NCBI RefSeq assembly: GCF_014699135.1
Contig: NZ_JACOFT010000003.1
Coordinates: forward strand, 372,001-436,000
Direction of reading: 5' to 3'
Length of the DNA: 64,000 nucleotides
Origin: Cognatundibacterium aquatile
Lineage (GTDB): Bacteria > Pseudomonadota > Gammaproteobacteria > Burkholderiales > Burkholderiaceae_D
Shown here: piece after piece, positions 16,633-26,003 of the stretch
Layout of the letters: each line of letters opens with the position of its first letter
Position numbering within the stretch: the first letter of the stretch is position 1
The notes under the pieces: model-generated
Database searches by the model: none
Seen by the model: only the letters and a program-made list of their open reading frames with translations
What the model was told of the DNA's origin: nothing
Position numbers and translations under genes: made by a program

Positions 16633-17970
16633 ATGACCCAACAAAGCAAACACTATCCGCCATACATTGATTTGCAGCCAATAATGCAGGTGCAGGGCAC
16701 GGTGCGCTTGCCCGGCTCCAAGAGTATTTCCAATCGCACCTTGCTGCTCGCAGCACTGGCGCAGGGGACGACGGAAATCAAAGATTTACTGGCATCCGAC
16801 GACACGCTGGTAATGCTGAATGCTTTGCAACAACTGGGCGTGCACTGGGAACAGGAAGGTGATAGCCAGAACTACACGGTCCGCGGTGTTAACGGTCAGC
16901 TTCCCCGCCATCAGGCCGATTTGTTCATGGGAAATGCAGGCACTGCGATTCGCCCATTGGTCGCAACGCTGGCAGTGCTGGGCGGTGATTATACTGTGCA
17001 TGGCGTGGCGCGTATGCATGAGCGGCCGATTGGCGATCTGGTCGATGCCCTGAATGCCGCTGGTGCGCAGGTCGAGTACACCGGCAATCCTGGCTATCCG
17101 CCTTTACACATTCGTCGTGGCCATATTCATGCGCAGCGTTTACAAGTCAAAGGCAATGTCTCCAGCCAGTTTCTGACGGCCTTGCTGATGGCGGCGCCAT
17201 TAATGGCGAAAGAGCATGACATCGTGATTGATGTCGTTGGTGAATTAATTTCCAAGCCGTATATTGAAATCACGCTGAATCTGATGCAGCGTTTTGGCGT
17301 TGCCGTCGAACGCGATGGCTGGCAGGCGTTCACCGTCAAACGTGGGCAGCATTATGTGTCGCCGGGCGTGGTGCATGTTGAAGGGGACGCTTCGTCTGCT
17401 TCCTACTTTCTGGCCGCTGGCGCTATTGCAGGCGGGCAGGTGCGGGTGGAAGGCGTCGGGCGCGACAGCATACAGGGCGATGTTCGCTTTGCCGAAGCGC
17501 TGGAAAAAATGGGGGCAACCATCACCCGTGGCGATAACTGGATAGAAGCCACGTCGAATGGCGCATTGCAGGCGATAGACATGGATTTCAACCACATCCC
17601 TGACGCCGCGATGACGATCGCAATGGCGGCCTTGTATGCAAATGGCACCACGACGCTGCGCAATATTGCGAGTTGGCGCGTCAAAGAGACTGATCGTCTG
17701 TCGGCGATGGCGACAGAATTAAGGAAACTCGGCGCAACCGTGGAAGAGGGCGCGGATTACATGCGTGTCACGCCACCGGCGCAGATCTTGCCCGCGACCA
17801 TCGATACCTATGATGATCACCGTATGGCGATGTGCTTTTCGCTTGCCAGTCTGGATGGCAAGGCGCGGCGCGGCGCAGCGATGCGGATTAACGAACCGCA
17901 TTGCGTCGCCAAGACTTTCCCTGATTATTTTGAGGTTTTTGCCAAAATCAACCATCAGGAGCTGTTTTAA
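16633..17970 (+). CDS. aroA: 3-phosphoshikimate 1-carboxyvinyltransferase (EPSP synthase)
   Basis: A 445-residue enzyme from ATG 16633 ([14 protein letters not shown]). A longer in-frame start at 16567 would run through intergenic sequence. Motifs: [18 protein letters not shown] (S3P/PEP-binding Lys-Ser), [18 protein letters not shown] (the conserved GNAGTAxRP), [52 protein letters not shown] and [11 protein letters not shown]. It joins PEP to shikimate-3-phosphate in the chorismate pathway. The NAGTA and SKS context looks like class I enzyme. The last base of its TAA stop is the first base of the repeat element filling the aroA-cmk junction. Confidence 0.96.
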   Translation: MTQQSKHYPPYIDLQPIMQVQGTVRLPGSKSISNRTLLLAALAQGTTEIKDLLASDDTLVMLNALQQLGVHWEQEGDSQNYTVRGVNGQLPRHQADLFMGNAGTAIRPLVATLAVLGGDYTVHGVARMHERPIGDLVDALNAAGAQVEYTGNPGYPPLHIRRGHIHAQRLQVKGNVSSQFLTALLMAAPLMAKEHDIVIDVVGELISKPYIEITLNLMQRFGVAVERDGWQAFTVKRGQHYVSPGVVHVEGDASSASYFLAAGAIAGGQVRVEGVGRDSIQGDVRFAEALEKMGATITRGDNWIEATSNGALQAIDMDFNHIPDAAMTIAMAALYANGTTTLRNIASWRVKETDRLSAMATELRKLGATVEEGADYMRVTPPAQILPATIDTYDDHRMAMCFSLASLDGKARRGAAMRINEPHCVAKTFPDYFEVFAKINHQELF

Positions 17971-18041
17971 TACTCCCCCCAGTATATAAAAACGGCCTTT
18001 GTTTATGCCGACAATAGAGCAAAATTGAAGGATACTCCCCC
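17970..18041 (+). repeat. Dispersed G/C-tract repeat, copy A (aroA-cmk junction)
   Basis: Left module ATACT-CCCCCC-AGTAT at 17970-17985. Interior GGCCTTTGTTT..GACAATAGAGCAAAA. Right module ATACTCCCCC at 18032-18041. Interior and right end run in the same sense as copies B and C, but the left core is C6, not G6. Here the left and right ends are therefore direct repeats rather than inverted. The element fits exactly between the aroA stop and the cmk start, and contributes the cmk ribosome binding site (GAAGGA, 18027-18032). Confidence 0.8.
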
Positions 18042-18044
18042 AAA

Positions 18045-18725
18045 ATGACAAATAAGTATGCCGTAATTACGATTGATGGACCGACTGCTTCCGGTAAAGG
18101 AACCGTCGCCCATCGCGTTGCCAAACATCTGGGTTTTCATTATCTCGATTCTGGCGCGTTGTACCGCTTAACTGCTCTGATGGTGCAACGCAAAAATGTC
18201 TCGTTTGACGATGAAACCAGCATTGCTGCATTGGCACGCGCCTTGCCCTGTCGTTTCGTCCACGGCCACGTCATGCTGGAAGACGACGATGTGACTGACG
18301 ATGTGCGCGCCGAAGCGATAGGCGTTGCCGCATCACGCATAGCGGTGCTGCCGGAAGTGCGCAAAGCTTTGGTGGACTTGCAATTGTCGTTCCGCAATGC
18401 TCCCGGCCTGGTGGCGGACGGGCGTGATATGGGTAGTGTGATTTTCCCCGATGCCAGTCTCAAAATTTTCCTGACAGCAAGTGCAGAGGCGCGCGCGAGT
18501 CGTCGATATAAGCAATTGATTGAAAAGGGAATTTCTGCTAATATGGAAGACTTGGTAAAAGATTTGATGGAACGTGATGCGAGAGACAGTACCCGCGCAG
18601 CCGCTCCACTCAAACCTGCATCAGGTGCAATTATTCTGGATACCTCAGAAATTACTGCTGAACAAGCGGTGAATCAGGTGCTGGAATGGTATGCAGAAGC
18701 ACAGGAAAGCAAGTCGTCTCAATAG
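18045..18725 (+). CDS. cmk: Cytidylate kinase
   Basis: A 226-residue P-loop kinase that phosphorylates CMP and dCMP. Walker A is [17 protein letters not shown] at the N-terminus; LDSGALYRL is the CMP-binding DSGALYR motif; [24 protein letters not shown] is the DGRDxGTVxFPxAxxKxFLxAS signature, and [13 protein letters not shown] the lid. The length is normal. The only ribosome binding site (GAAGGA) is 12 bases from the ATG with the C-tract of repeat copy A in the spacer, which is unusually long and could make initiation sensitive to folding of the repeat (inference). Confidence 0.95.
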   Translation: MTNKYAVITIDGPTASGKGTVAHRVAKHLGFHYLDSGALYRLTALMVQRKNVSFDDETSIAALARALPCRFVHGHVMLEDDDVTDDVRAEAIGVAASRIAVLPEVRKALVDLQLSFRNAPGLVADGRDMGSVIFPDASLKIFLTASAEARASRRYKQLIEKGISANMEDLVKDLMERDARDSTRAAAPLKPASGAIILDTSEITAEQAVNQVLEWYAEAQESKSSQ

Positions 18726-18759
18726 TAAGACTGTTTGATTGCTGAATGTGCGAGTAAGT

Positions 18760-18788
18760 CCCTTTGATAAAGCAAGTTTATTAAAGGG
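18760..18788 (+). promoter_or_regulatory. Hairpin in the rpsA leader
   Basis: CCCTTTGATAAA-GCAAG-TTTATTAAAGGG forms a 12-position stem with one mismatch, about 60 bp before the rpsA start. No T-run follows, so it is not a terminator. It could be a leader structure in the rpsA message, whose product S1 represses its own translation in E. coli. The link is inference. Confidence 0.4.
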
Positions 18789-18848
18789 TTGTTCAACCTA
18801 ACCCGGTAAACAGCGCCTTTGTTCTGTTCCGGCTAACTCAAAAATATT

Positions 18849-20570
18849 ATGTCTACTGTATTCATGTCCCAAGATTTCGCAACCGGTGCAGACAGCTTCG
18901 CAGCTTTGTTCGAAGAGTCCCTGTCACGTCAGGATATGCGTTCCGGTGAAGTGATTTCTGCTGAAGTCGTTCGTATCGACCACAACTTCGTGATCGTGAA
19001 CGCAGGCTTGAAGTCTGAAGCCTTCATCCCTGTTGAAGAATTCAAAAACGACCAGGGCGACCTGGAAGTTAATATCGGCGATTTCGTTTCCGTAGCGATT
19101 GATTCGCTGGAAAACGGTTTCGGCGACACTATCCTGTCCCGTGATAAAGCAAAACGTCTGGCATCCTGGCTCGCGCTCGAAAAAGCGCTGGAGTCTGGCG
19201 AGATCGTTACTGGTACAGTTAACGGCAAAGTTAAAGGTGGTCTGACTGTTCTGACTAACGGCATCCGCGCTTTCTTGCCAGGTTCTTTGGTTGATACACG
19301 CCCAGTGAAGGATACAACTCCTTACGAAGGCAAAACCATGGAATTCAAAGTGATCAAGCTCGACCGCAAGCGTAACAACGTTGTGCTGTCCCGCCGCGCT
19401 GTTGTTGAAGCGTCTATGGGCGAAGAGCGTCAAAAACTGATGGAAACCCTGAAAGAAGGCACAGTAGTTACTGGTATCGTTAAAAATATCACTGACTACG
19501 GCGCGTTCGTTGATCTGGGCGGCATCGATGGCTTGTTGCACATCACGGATCTGGCATGGCGTCGTGTACGTCACCCTTCCGAGGTGTTGACAGTTGGTCA
19601 GGAAATCACTGCAAAAGTATTGAAATTCGACCAAGAGAAAAACCGTGTGTCTCTGGGCGTAAAACAATTGGGCGACGACCCATGGACAGGCTTGTCCCGT
19701 CGTTACCCAGCGAACACACGTCTGTTCGGTAAAGTAACTAACCTGACCGACTACGGTGCGTTCGTTGAAGTCGAACAAGGTATCGAAGGTCTGGTTCACG
19801 TTTCCGAAATGGACTGGACAAACAAAAACGTTGCACCAAACAAAGTTGTTCAATTGGGCGACGAAGTTGAAGTTATGGTTCTGGAAATCGACGAAGAACG
19901 TCGTCGTATCAGCCTGGGCATGAAACAGTGCAAAGCTAATCCTTGGGATGATTTCGCGATCAACCACAAGAAAGGTGACAAAGTTCGCGGCGCGATCAAG
20001 TCCATCACTGATTTTGGCGTATTTATCGGTTTGTCTGGCAACATCGACGGTCTGGTACATTTGTCTGATCTGTCCTGGAACGAAACAGGCGAAGAAGCAG
20101 TACGTCGCTTCAAAAAAGGTGACGAACTGGAAGCCATCGTTCTGGCGATCGACGTTGAACGTGAGCGCGTTTCCCTGGGTGTTAAACAACTCGAAGGCGA
20201 CCCATTCAATAACTACTGCGCAATGAACGACAAAGGCGCAATCGTTACTGGTACAGTGAAATCTGTTGAGCCAAAAGGCGCAGTGATCCAACTGGCTGAC
20301 GATGTTGAAGGCTATCTGCGTGCATCCGAAATCTCCCGCGACCGCGTGGAAGATGCTGGTACACATCTGAAAGTCGGCGACAGTGTTGAAGCGTTGGTGT
20401 TGAACATCGACCGTAAAGCACGTGGTATCCAGTTGTCTATCAAAGCAAAAGACAGCGCTGAAACACAAGAAGCAATGCAAAAAATGTCTACTGCTGTAGA
20501 TTCCAATGCAGCTTCTGGTACTACCAGCCTGGGCGCGTTGTTGAAAGCTAAACTCGACAACAAAAACTAA
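18849..20570 (+). CDS. rpsA: 30S ribosomal protein S1
   Basis: A 573-residue protein with six S1 (OB-fold) RNA-binding repeats in tandem. Landmarks are [30 protein letters not shown] (repeat 1), [36 protein letters not shown] (repeat 3), [33 protein letters not shown] (repeat 4) and [33 protein letters not shown] (repeat 5). S1 brings mRNA to the 30S subunit. ATG 18849 gives [25 protein letters not shown]; a second Met at codon 6 is possible. Codon use is strongly biased, as expected for high expression. ihfB follows after 30 bp. Confidence 0.96.
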   Translation: MSTVFMSQDFATGADSFAALFEESLSRQDMRSGEVISAEVVRIDHNFVIVNAGLKSEAFIPVEEFKNDQGDLEVNIGDFVSVAIDSLENGFGDTILSRDKAKRLASWLALEKALESGEIVTGTVNGKVKGGLTVLTNGIRAFLPGSLVDTRPVKDTTPYEGKTMEFKVIKLDRKRNNVVLSRRAVVEASMGEERQKLMETLKEGTVVTGIVKNITDYGAFVDLGGIDGLLHITDLAWRRVRHPSEVLTVGQEITAKVLKFDQEKNRVSLGVKQLGDDPWTGLSRRYPANTRLFGKVTNLTDYGAFVEVEQGIEGLVHVSEMDWTNKNVAPNKVVQLGDEVEVMVLEIDEERRRISLGMKQCKANPWDDFAINHKKGDKVRGAIKSITDFGVFIGLSGNIDGLVHLSDLSWNETGEEAVRRFKKGDELEAIVLAIDVERERVSLGVKQLEGDPFNNYCAMNDKGAIVTGTVKSVEPKGAVIQLADDVEGYLRASEISRDRVEDAGTHLKVGDSVEALVLNIDRKARGIQLSIKAKDSAETQEAMQKMSTAVDSNAASGTTSLGALLKAKLDNKN

Positions 20571-20600
20571 GCTCAATCTCAGTCATAAGGTTTTATAAAT

Positions 20601-20906
20601 ATGACGAAGTCGGAGCTGATAGCTCGTCTGGCGGAGCGATATCCACAACTGGTTGCAAAAGATGTGGATGTCGCTGTCAAAACCATCTTAGATGCAATGA
20701 CCGATGCTCTGGCAACAGGGCAGCGGATAGAGATCAGAGGTTTTGGCAGTTTTTCTCTGAACAGTCGTCCACCACGGATAGGTCGTAATCCTAAATCTGG
20801 TGACAAAGTGATGGTGCCTGAAAAACGGGTGCCGCATTTCAAACCGGGTAAAGAATTGCGCGAACGTGTCGATGCCATGGTAGGGCAGCCGATACACGAT
20901 GACTAG
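20601..20906 (+). CDS. ihfB: Integration host factor subunit beta
   Basis: A 101-residue member of the HU/IHF family that, with IhfA, bends DNA at specific sites. It starts [17 protein letters not shown], and [31 protein letters not shown] carries the beta-arm with the conserved RxGRNPxTG and intercalating Pro. The length and the rpsA-ihfB order match other beta- and gammaproteobacteria. An AAGG-type ribosome binding site is present and a strong terminator follows. Confidence 0.95.
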   Translation: MTKSELIARLAERYPQLVAKDVDVAVKTILDAMTDALATGQRIEIRGFGSFSLNSRPPRIGRNPKSGDKVMVPEKRVPHFKPGKELRERVDAMVGQPIHDD

Positions 20907-20938
20907 ACGGGTCATCGGGCCTCGCGATTGATGCAAAT

Positions 20939-20980
20939 TAAAAAACGGTATATCGGTTTTTCCGGTATGCCGTTTTTTTT
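20939..20980 (+). terminator. Rho-independent terminator after ihfB
   Basis: AAAAACGG-TATATCGG pairs with CCGGTATG-CCGTTTTT, with two G-U pairs, followed by eight T. It closes the rpsA-ihfB unit. Confidence 0.85.
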
Positions 20981-21057
20981 CAGTACAATGGTCGCTTTGC
21001 AGACACAGTAAAGCAACAGCGTTCGTTAATGCCGCTTTTACTCATTAGGATGTAACC

Positions 21058-21372
21058 ATGAAATATATTTCCAGATTGCTTGCTGCGATACTTTTCATCA
21101 TCTTTTTTGGCTTTGCCTTAAAGAATGATCAGATCGTCACGCTTCAGTATTTCTTCGGTTATCAACAATCAGCACCTCTGGTGATTATGCTGTTGGTTTT
21201 TTTCGTAGCGGGTGCCGTGTTGGGCGCTCTGGCGATGGTTCCTATGGTGTTCAGACACCGTCGTGATCTCTCTCGTCACAAGAAAACGCTGGCGGAAATT
21301 GAGAAAGAGCGTCTACTTGCCGAGCAGGCAAGTATGCAGGCACCACAACCAGATAGTGTCCGGAACGATTAG
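21058..21372 (+). CDS. lapA: LPS assembly protein A (DUF1049)
   Basis: A 104-residue inner-membrane protein with two hydrophobic helices (about 5-22 and 40-62), the family's NDQIVTLQYFFGYQQSAPLVIMLLVFFVAGAVLGALAM core and a basic, charged cytoplasmic tail. In E. coli LapA works with LapB to tune LpxC degradation and LPS assembly. It lies directly before lapB, as in most proteobacteria. Confidence 0.9.
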   Translation: MKYISRLLAAILFIIFFGFALKNDQIVTLQYFFGYQQSAPLVIMLLVFFVAGAVLGALAMVPMVFRHRRDLSRHKKTLAEIEKERLLAEQASMQAPQPDSVRND

Positions 21373-21491
21373 TCTTCACGTGCCGGCTTTACCCTGAAAT
21401 GTGAATGCAGAGATGAACGAAACTTGTCTCTCGCTGACATCATTCAGGCAGATACTTACTATCTTGAAAAACATTACAGAAAATAAGAAAA

Positions 21492-22667
21492 ATGGAATTT
21501 GAAATTTGGTGGTTGCTTGGCATCCCCTTGTTTTTTACTCTTGGCTGGCTGGCTGCCCGGGTTGATATCCGCCAGTTGCTTTCCGAGTCGCGCAGCCTGC
21601 CGCGTGGCTATTTTAAGGGGCTTAATTTTTTACTCAACGAACAGCCCGATAAAGCAATTGATGCGTTTATCGATATTGTTCGTCTTGATCCTGAAGCTGT
21701 TGAATTGCATTTTGCGTTGGGAAATTTATTTCGCCGCCGTGGTGAAACCGAGCGAGCTATCCGGGTGCATCAAAACCTTGTCCAGCGCCCTGATTTGCCT
21801 TCCGATCAAAAGACGCAGGCAATGTTCGAGCTGGGGCAGGATTACTTAAAAGCAGGCTTATTAGATCGTGCTGAGGAAACATTTAATCAGCTTGTTTCCG
21901 GACCTTTTGAAGTTCAGGCTCGCCGTGCTTTGCTCGAAATATATCAGCGTGAAAAAGAATGGGCGCGTGCGATCGATGCCGCATACGCGTTGCAAGAAGC
22001 AGGTGCCGGTGGCAGACAAAAAGAGATCGCGCAGTTTTATTGTGAAATTGCGCAGGATGAGCTGGCGCGCTGCAATACTGAGGCAGCGCTTGCCGTATTA
22101 GAAAAAGCGCTGGCGATAGATCGTTTAAGTGTCCGAGCCGTGATATTGATGGGCGACGTCTATCAGTCAATAGGTGAAACAGAAAAAGCCGTTACTGCCT
22201 GGTTGCGTGTGGAGCAGCAAAGTGTGCCGCACGTGGCGCTGGTTGCGCAACGCCTGATGGATGCATATCGTAAGCTGGAGCGCCCGCAGGAAGGCCTGAA
22301 TCTGTTGAAAAATTACCTCGAAGAAGCACCGTCAGTGGATCTGCTCGAGGTGGTCTTTAAAGCGACGATAGATCTTGATACGGTAGCGGCAGCAAATCAA
22401 CTGGTTAGTGACGAATTACGCAGAACACCAACTTTGCTCGGGCTGGAAAAATTACTGGACGCCCGTTTGATTGAGGTTTCTCCGGAGTTCCGGCCTGAAC
22501 TGTCGCTGGTCAAAAATCTGGTACATGGTTATGCGCAGAAATTATCACGCTATCAGTGTTCTCATTGTGGCTTTAAGACGAGGCAGTTTTACTGGCATTG
22601 TCCAGGTTGCAGTCGCTGGGAGACTTATCCGCCGCGACGTACAGAAGAGTTAAATGTAATGAATTAA
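21492..22667 (+). CDS. lapB: LPS assembly protein B (TPR, rubredoxin-type zinc ribbon)
   Basis: A 391-residue protein: one N-terminal membrane anchor (WWLLGIPLFFTLGWLAARVDI), about nine TPR motifs from residue 36 to 330 (GLNFLLNEQPDKAIDAFIDIV; LGNLFRRRGETERAIRVHQNLV), and a C-terminal zinc ribbon with two CxxC pairs (YQCSHCGF, WHCPGCSRW). LapB (YciM) recruits the protease FtsH to LpxC and so balances LPS and phospholipid synthesis. The anchor and ribbon are both required in E. coli, and both are intact here. Confidence 0.94.
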   Translation: MEFEIWWLLGIPLFFTLGWLAARVDIRQLLSESRSLPRGYFKGLNFLLNEQPDKAIDAFIDIVRLDPEAVELHFALGNLFRRRGETERAIRVHQNLVQRPDLPSDQKTQAMFELGQDYLKAGLLDRAEETFNQLVSGPFEVQARRALLEIYQREKEWARAIDAAYALQEAGAGGRQKEIAQFYCEIAQDELARCNTEAALAVLEKALAIDRLSVRAVILMGDVYQSIGETEKAVTAWLRVEQQSVPHVALVAQRLMDAYRKLERPQEGLNLLKNYLEEAPSVDLLEVVFKATIDLDTVAAANQLVSDELRRTPTLLGLEKLLDARLIEVSPEFRPELSLVKNLVHGYAQKLSRYQCSHCGFKTRQFYWHCPGCSRWETYPPRRTEELNVMN

Positions 22668-22760
22668 TTGTATTCCTCTGCATGCGGCATCTTGTTCGTA
22701 TCAAGGAACGATGGCTCTCGCAGGAATACGGCACTATTTATTTGGGACTGAGATCGCAAA

Positions 22761-24134
22761 ATGAAAATTACTATTATTGGTACTGGTTATGTTGGCCTCG
22801 TGACGGGTGCCTGTCTCGCGGAATTGGGAAACGATGTATTTTGTCTTGATGTTGATCAGCGCAAAATCGACATCCTGAACAATGGGGAAATTCCTATCCA
22901 TGAACCGGGACTGGAAGAAGTGGTAGCGCGTAACCGCGCGGCTGGACGCATCCGTTTTTCGACTGATGTCGAGGCAAGCGTAGCGCATGGCGATATTCAG
23001 TTCATTGCGGTCGGCACACCTCCCGATGAAGACGGCTCCGCTGATTTGCAATATGTGCTGGCAGCGGCACGTAATATCGGTAAATACATGACCGGCTTTA
23101 AAGTCATTGTCGATAAATCGACCGTTCCTGTTGGTACCGCTGATCGCGTCAGCGTTGCTGTGCAAGAGGAGTTGGCTGCGCGCGCAGCAACTGCAACTTT
23201 TTCGGTTGTGTCCAATCCTGAGTTCCTGAAAGAAGGAGCCGCAGTTGAGGATTTTATGCGTCCAGATCGTATTGTGATTGGTTGCGACGCGACACCTCAG
23301 GGTGAAAAAGCGCGCGATATGATGAAAAAGTTGTACACACCATTTAATCGCAATCGCGAACGCACTTACTGGATGGATGTCCGTTCTGCTGAATTCACGA
23401 AATATGCAGCAAATGCGATGCTGGCGACGCGTATTTCGTTTATGAATGAACTCGCCAATCTGGCTGATCATGTCGGTGCTGATATCGAAGCCGTACGTCA
23501 CGGGATAGGCTCTGACCCCCGTATCGGCCATAGTTTTTTATATGCGGGCTGTGGTTATGGCGGATCTTGCTTTCCAAAAGACGTACAGGCACTGGAACGT
23601 ACCGCGCAGGACTATGGTCTGAACCTGTTGATTTTGCAGGCGGTTGAAGAAGTGAATGCGCGCCAGAAGCAAATTCTTGGTGCCAAGATTATGCAGCGCT
23701 TTGACAATCAGATTGTTGGTAAACATTTTGCAATCTGGGGTCTCGCATTTAAGCCAAACACGGATGATATGCGTGCTGCCTCATCGCGCGTGTTAATCGG
23801 CGAATTGCTGCGCAATGGCGCGACGGTGGCTGTTTATGATCCGGTTTCTATGGAAGAAGCTAAACGCGTGTTTGAACTTGATTTTTATGACGCACCGGAA
23901 TTACTCGCGTCGATCCGTTACGCTGAAAACCCTATGGATGCGCTGAATGGTGCAGATGCCCTGGCGATCGTTACGGAATGGAAGGCTTTCCGTAGCCCTG
24001 ATTTTGATCAGGTTAAGCAGCGTTTGAAACAGGCAGTGATTTTTGATGGCAGAAATCTGTTTGAACCCGCGGTGATGACTGAACTGGGTATTGAATATCA
24101 CGGCATTGGCCGCTCTGTACTCACGCGTAAGTGA
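22761..24134 (+). CDS. ugd: UDP-glucose 6-dehydrogenase
   Basis: A 457-residue NAD-dependent dehydrogenase that oxidises UDP-glucose to UDP-glucuronate in two steps. The Rossmann start is [39 protein letters not shown] and [11 protein letters not shown] are conserved; the [24 protein letters not shown] block and the catalytic cysteine in [12 protein letters not shown] (near residue 261) are present. UDP-glucuronate feeds capsule sugars and Ara4N modification of lipid A. It overlaps the region just before hldA, so both belong to the envelope-sugar group here. Confidence 0.95.
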   Translation: MKITIIGTGYVGLVTGACLAELGNDVFCLDVDQRKIDILNNGEIPIHEPGLEEVVARNRAAGRIRFSTDVEASVAHGDIQFIAVGTPPDEDGSADLQYVLAAARNIGKYMTGFKVIVDKSTVPVGTADRVSVAVQEELAARAATATFSVVSNPEFLKEGAAVEDFMRPDRIVIGCDATPQGEKARDMMKKLYTPFNRNRERTYWMDVRSAEFTKYAANAMLATRISFMNELANLADHVGADIEAVRHGIGSDPRIGHSFLYAGCGYGGSCFPKDVQALERTAQDYGLNLLILQAVEEVNARQKQILGAKIMQRFDNQIVGKHFAIWGLAFKPNTDDMRAASSRVLIGELLRNGATVAVYDPVSMEEAKRVFELDFYDAPELLASIRYAENPMDALNGADALAIVTEWKAFRSPDFDQVKQRLKQAVIFDGRNLFEPAVMTELGIEYHGIGRSVLTRK

Positions 24135-24145
24135 GGTCGTTTTTG

Positions 24146-25069
24146 ATGAGTGAGCAAGTGAAAAAGCAAATTCTGATCGCTGGCGATGTCATGCTCGATC
24201 GTTACTGGTTTGGTGAGGTGAACCGGATATCTCCCGAAGCTCCGGTTCCCATCGTTCGCGTCGAGCGTCGTGAAGAACGTCTTGGTGGTGCTGCAAATGT
24301 GGCTTTAAATGCAGTTGCTCTTGGCGTGAACGCAGGACTGATGGGCATCATCGGTGATGATGAGGCGGGCAACAGTATTGAAAATCTGTTGAAAAAAGCC
24401 GGTATTTCCAGTTACCTCAGCCGCGACAAACAAATATCAACGATCATCAAATTACGTGTGATCGGTCGCCAGCAACAACTGATACGTATTGATTTTGAGG
24501 AAAAGCCGACAGAAATTGTTCTCAGAGACAAACTGAATCGTTTCAATGCCTTGCTGAGTGCGTATGACGTCGTCATTTTTTCCGATTATGCCAAAGGCGG
24601 TCTGATGAATGTGAAGGCGATGATACAAGCCGCAAAGGACGCTGGTAAGCCTGTTCTTGTAGATCCTAAAGGCAGTGATTTCGCCCGCTATGCAGGAGCA
24701 ACATTATTAACGCCGAATAAATCAGAACTGAAACTGATTATCGGCGAATGGGCGAACGAGGCTGAACTGACTGAAAAAGCACAAAATTTACGGCGTAAAT
24801 TAGATTTGCAAGGTTTGTTATTGACGCGTTCTGAAGAGGGAATGACCCTATTTACCGAAGAAGATGTCACGCACGTGCCTGCAATGGCTCGCGAAGTCTT
24901 TGATGTTTCCGGCGCCGGAGATACCGTCATCGCGACGATGGCAGTGATGATGGCGAATGGTATGCGTATGCAGGATGCCGTAGTGATCGCTAACAGGGCT
25001 GGTGGAATTGTGGTTGGCAAACTGGGTACTGCGACCGTGACAAAAGAAGAATTATTCTCAAAGGTGTAG
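24146..25069 (+). CDS. hldA: D-glycero-beta-D-manno-heptose-7-phosphate kinase (HldA / RfaE domain I)
   Basis: A 307-residue PfkB/ribokinase-family kinase. ATG 24146 is preferred because a GAGG ribosome binding site lies 9 bases upstream; a GTG at 24131 overlaps the ugd stop. ILIAGDVMLDRYWFGEVNRISPEAPVPIVRV and RLGGAANVALNAVALG open the fold, and DVSGAGDTVIATMAVMMANG holds the catalytic Asp. Only the kinase part is present, so the adenylyltransferase (HldC) must be separate, as in Burkholderia. In several Burkholderia the next gene is hldD; it is absent here. Confidence 0.92.
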   Translation: MSEQVKKQILIAGDVMLDRYWFGEVNRISPEAPVPIVRVERREERLGGAANVALNAVALGVNAGLMGIIGDDEAGNSIENLLKKAGISSYLSRDKQISTIIKLRVIGRQQQLIRIDFEEKPTEIVLRDKLNRFNALLSAYDVVIFSDYAKGGLMNVKAMIQAAKDAGKPVLVDPKGSDFARYAGATLLTPNKSELKLIIGEWANEAELTEKAQNLRRKLDLQGLLLTRSEEGMTLFTEEDVTHVPAMAREVFDVSGAGDTVIATMAVMMANGMRMQDAVVIANRAGGIVVGKLGTATVTKEELFSKV

Positions 25070-25124
25070 TTTTCTCTCAATCTGGTGAAAATAAGTCAAC
25101 CCTTATGTGCTTTTACCGTTAATA

Positions 25125-25166
25125 ATCATGTTTCGTTTTCTGGCATTTTAGAAAATGAAACATGAT
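25125..25166. repeat. 17-bp inverted repeat between hldA and comEA-like gene
   Basis: ATCATGTTTCGTTTTCT and AGAAAATGAAACATGAT pair over 17 positions (one G-U) around the loop GGCATTTT. There is no T-run directly after the stem. It could be an operator, a transcript 3'-end stabilising hairpin for ugd-hldA, or part of the leader of the following gene. Confidence 0.55.
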
Positions 25167-25200
25167 CATTAAAGTTCATCACTTTTTGGGGAGTCTTCAT

Positions 25201-25725
25201 ATGTTCAAGAAATTATTATTGGCAGTGGCTGCAATGGTTGCCACCATGGGTTTTGCGTTTGCCGACGTTGATGTCAATAAAGGCGATCAGGCTGCTCTGG
25301 ATGGAATTAAAGGCATAGGTCCTGCCAAATCCAAGGCGATAATCGAAGAGCGCACAAAAAATGGCAGTTTCAAAGACTGGGCTGATTTCGAAGCACGTGT
25401 GAAGGGAATTGGCGATAAAAATTCTACCAAGCTGTCCGAAGCTGGGCTGACCGTGAATGGGCAGGCAAAGCCAGGCGCACCAGCTAAACCAGCTGCTGCA
25501 GACAAGTCAGCAAGCAAACCTGCAAAAGCAGCAAAAGACCCTAAAGCGGATGCTAAGCCTGCGGATGTACCTGCTAAAGCAACAAAAGCCGATGATAAGG
25601 CGACAGAAAAAACACCGGAAAAACCAGTAAAAGCATCAAAAGCAGAGAAAAAAGCAGCGAAAGCAGAAAAAGCGGATGCTGCTGAGAAAGCGGCCGCCAG
25701 TGCTAAAGAAGGCAAAGCAAAATAA
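25201..25725 (+). CDS. Secreted ComEA-like helix-hairpin-helix protein with Lys/Ala-rich tail
   Basis: A 174-residue protein from ATG 25201, with TTGGGGAG upstream. Residues 1-20 are a signal peptide (LLLAVAAMVATMGFAFA). Residues 24-82 carry two helix-hairpin-helix motifs as in ComEA (LDGIKGIGPAKSKAIIEERTKNGSFKDWADFEARVKGIGDKNSTKL). The last 90 residues are a low-complexity Ala/Lys/Pro tail with repeats such as KPAKAAK and KAEKKAAKAEKA, like histone H1 or bacterial AlgP-type tails. HhH domains bind DNA without sequence specificity. ComEA binds incoming DNA in the periplasm during transformation. The basic tail would add DNA or polyanion affinity (inference). Confidence 0.85.
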   Translation: MFKKLLLAVAAMVATMGFAFADVDVNKGDQAALDGIKGIGPAKSKAIIEERTKNGSFKDWADFEARVKGIGDKNSTKLSEAGLTVNGQAKPGAPAKPAAADKSASKPAKAAKDPKADAKPADVPAKATKADDKATEKTPEKPVKASKAEKKAAKAEKADAAEKAAASAKEGKAK

Positions 25726-25786
25726 TCTGATTAAATAGTCTTATTTTCAGGTCTCGATCTTCACCGTCATCGCCTGTGTTTTACGT

Positions 25787-25822
25787 AAAAGCCTCCGATT
25801 TTGAATCATCGGAGGCTTTTTT
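25787..25822 (+). terminator. Rho-independent terminator after the comEA-like gene
   Basis: AAAAGCCTCCGATT-TTGA-ATCATCGGAGGC followed by a run of six T; the stem GCCTCCGAT/ATCGGAGGC is perfect. Confidence 0.9.
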
Positions 25823-26003
25823 ATTAGCTTATGCGAATTATGTATAAGGAATATATCTGTTTCTGAATGCTGTCAGCTGCGATATTTACCTGTGAAAACA
25901 GTGAGATAGCGCTGTTTTCTGATCTGACACGCCGCAATAAGCGCCATGCGGCAGAATTCAAGTGCGTTTAGAATAAGCTTGTGTTTCACGACTATTGATA
26001 ACT

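Noticed and set aside
18924-20576. 550-codon open frame antisense to rpsA
   Set aside because: It lies wholly opposite the S1 gene. Strong codon bias in rpsA leaves the reverse frame free of stops; its translation is Phe/Cys/Gln-rich and has no domain.
25186-25200. Repeat module at TTTTTGGGGAGTCTTCAT
   Set aside because: It is the ribosome binding site of the ComEA-like gene; it lacks the AGTAT end and interior.
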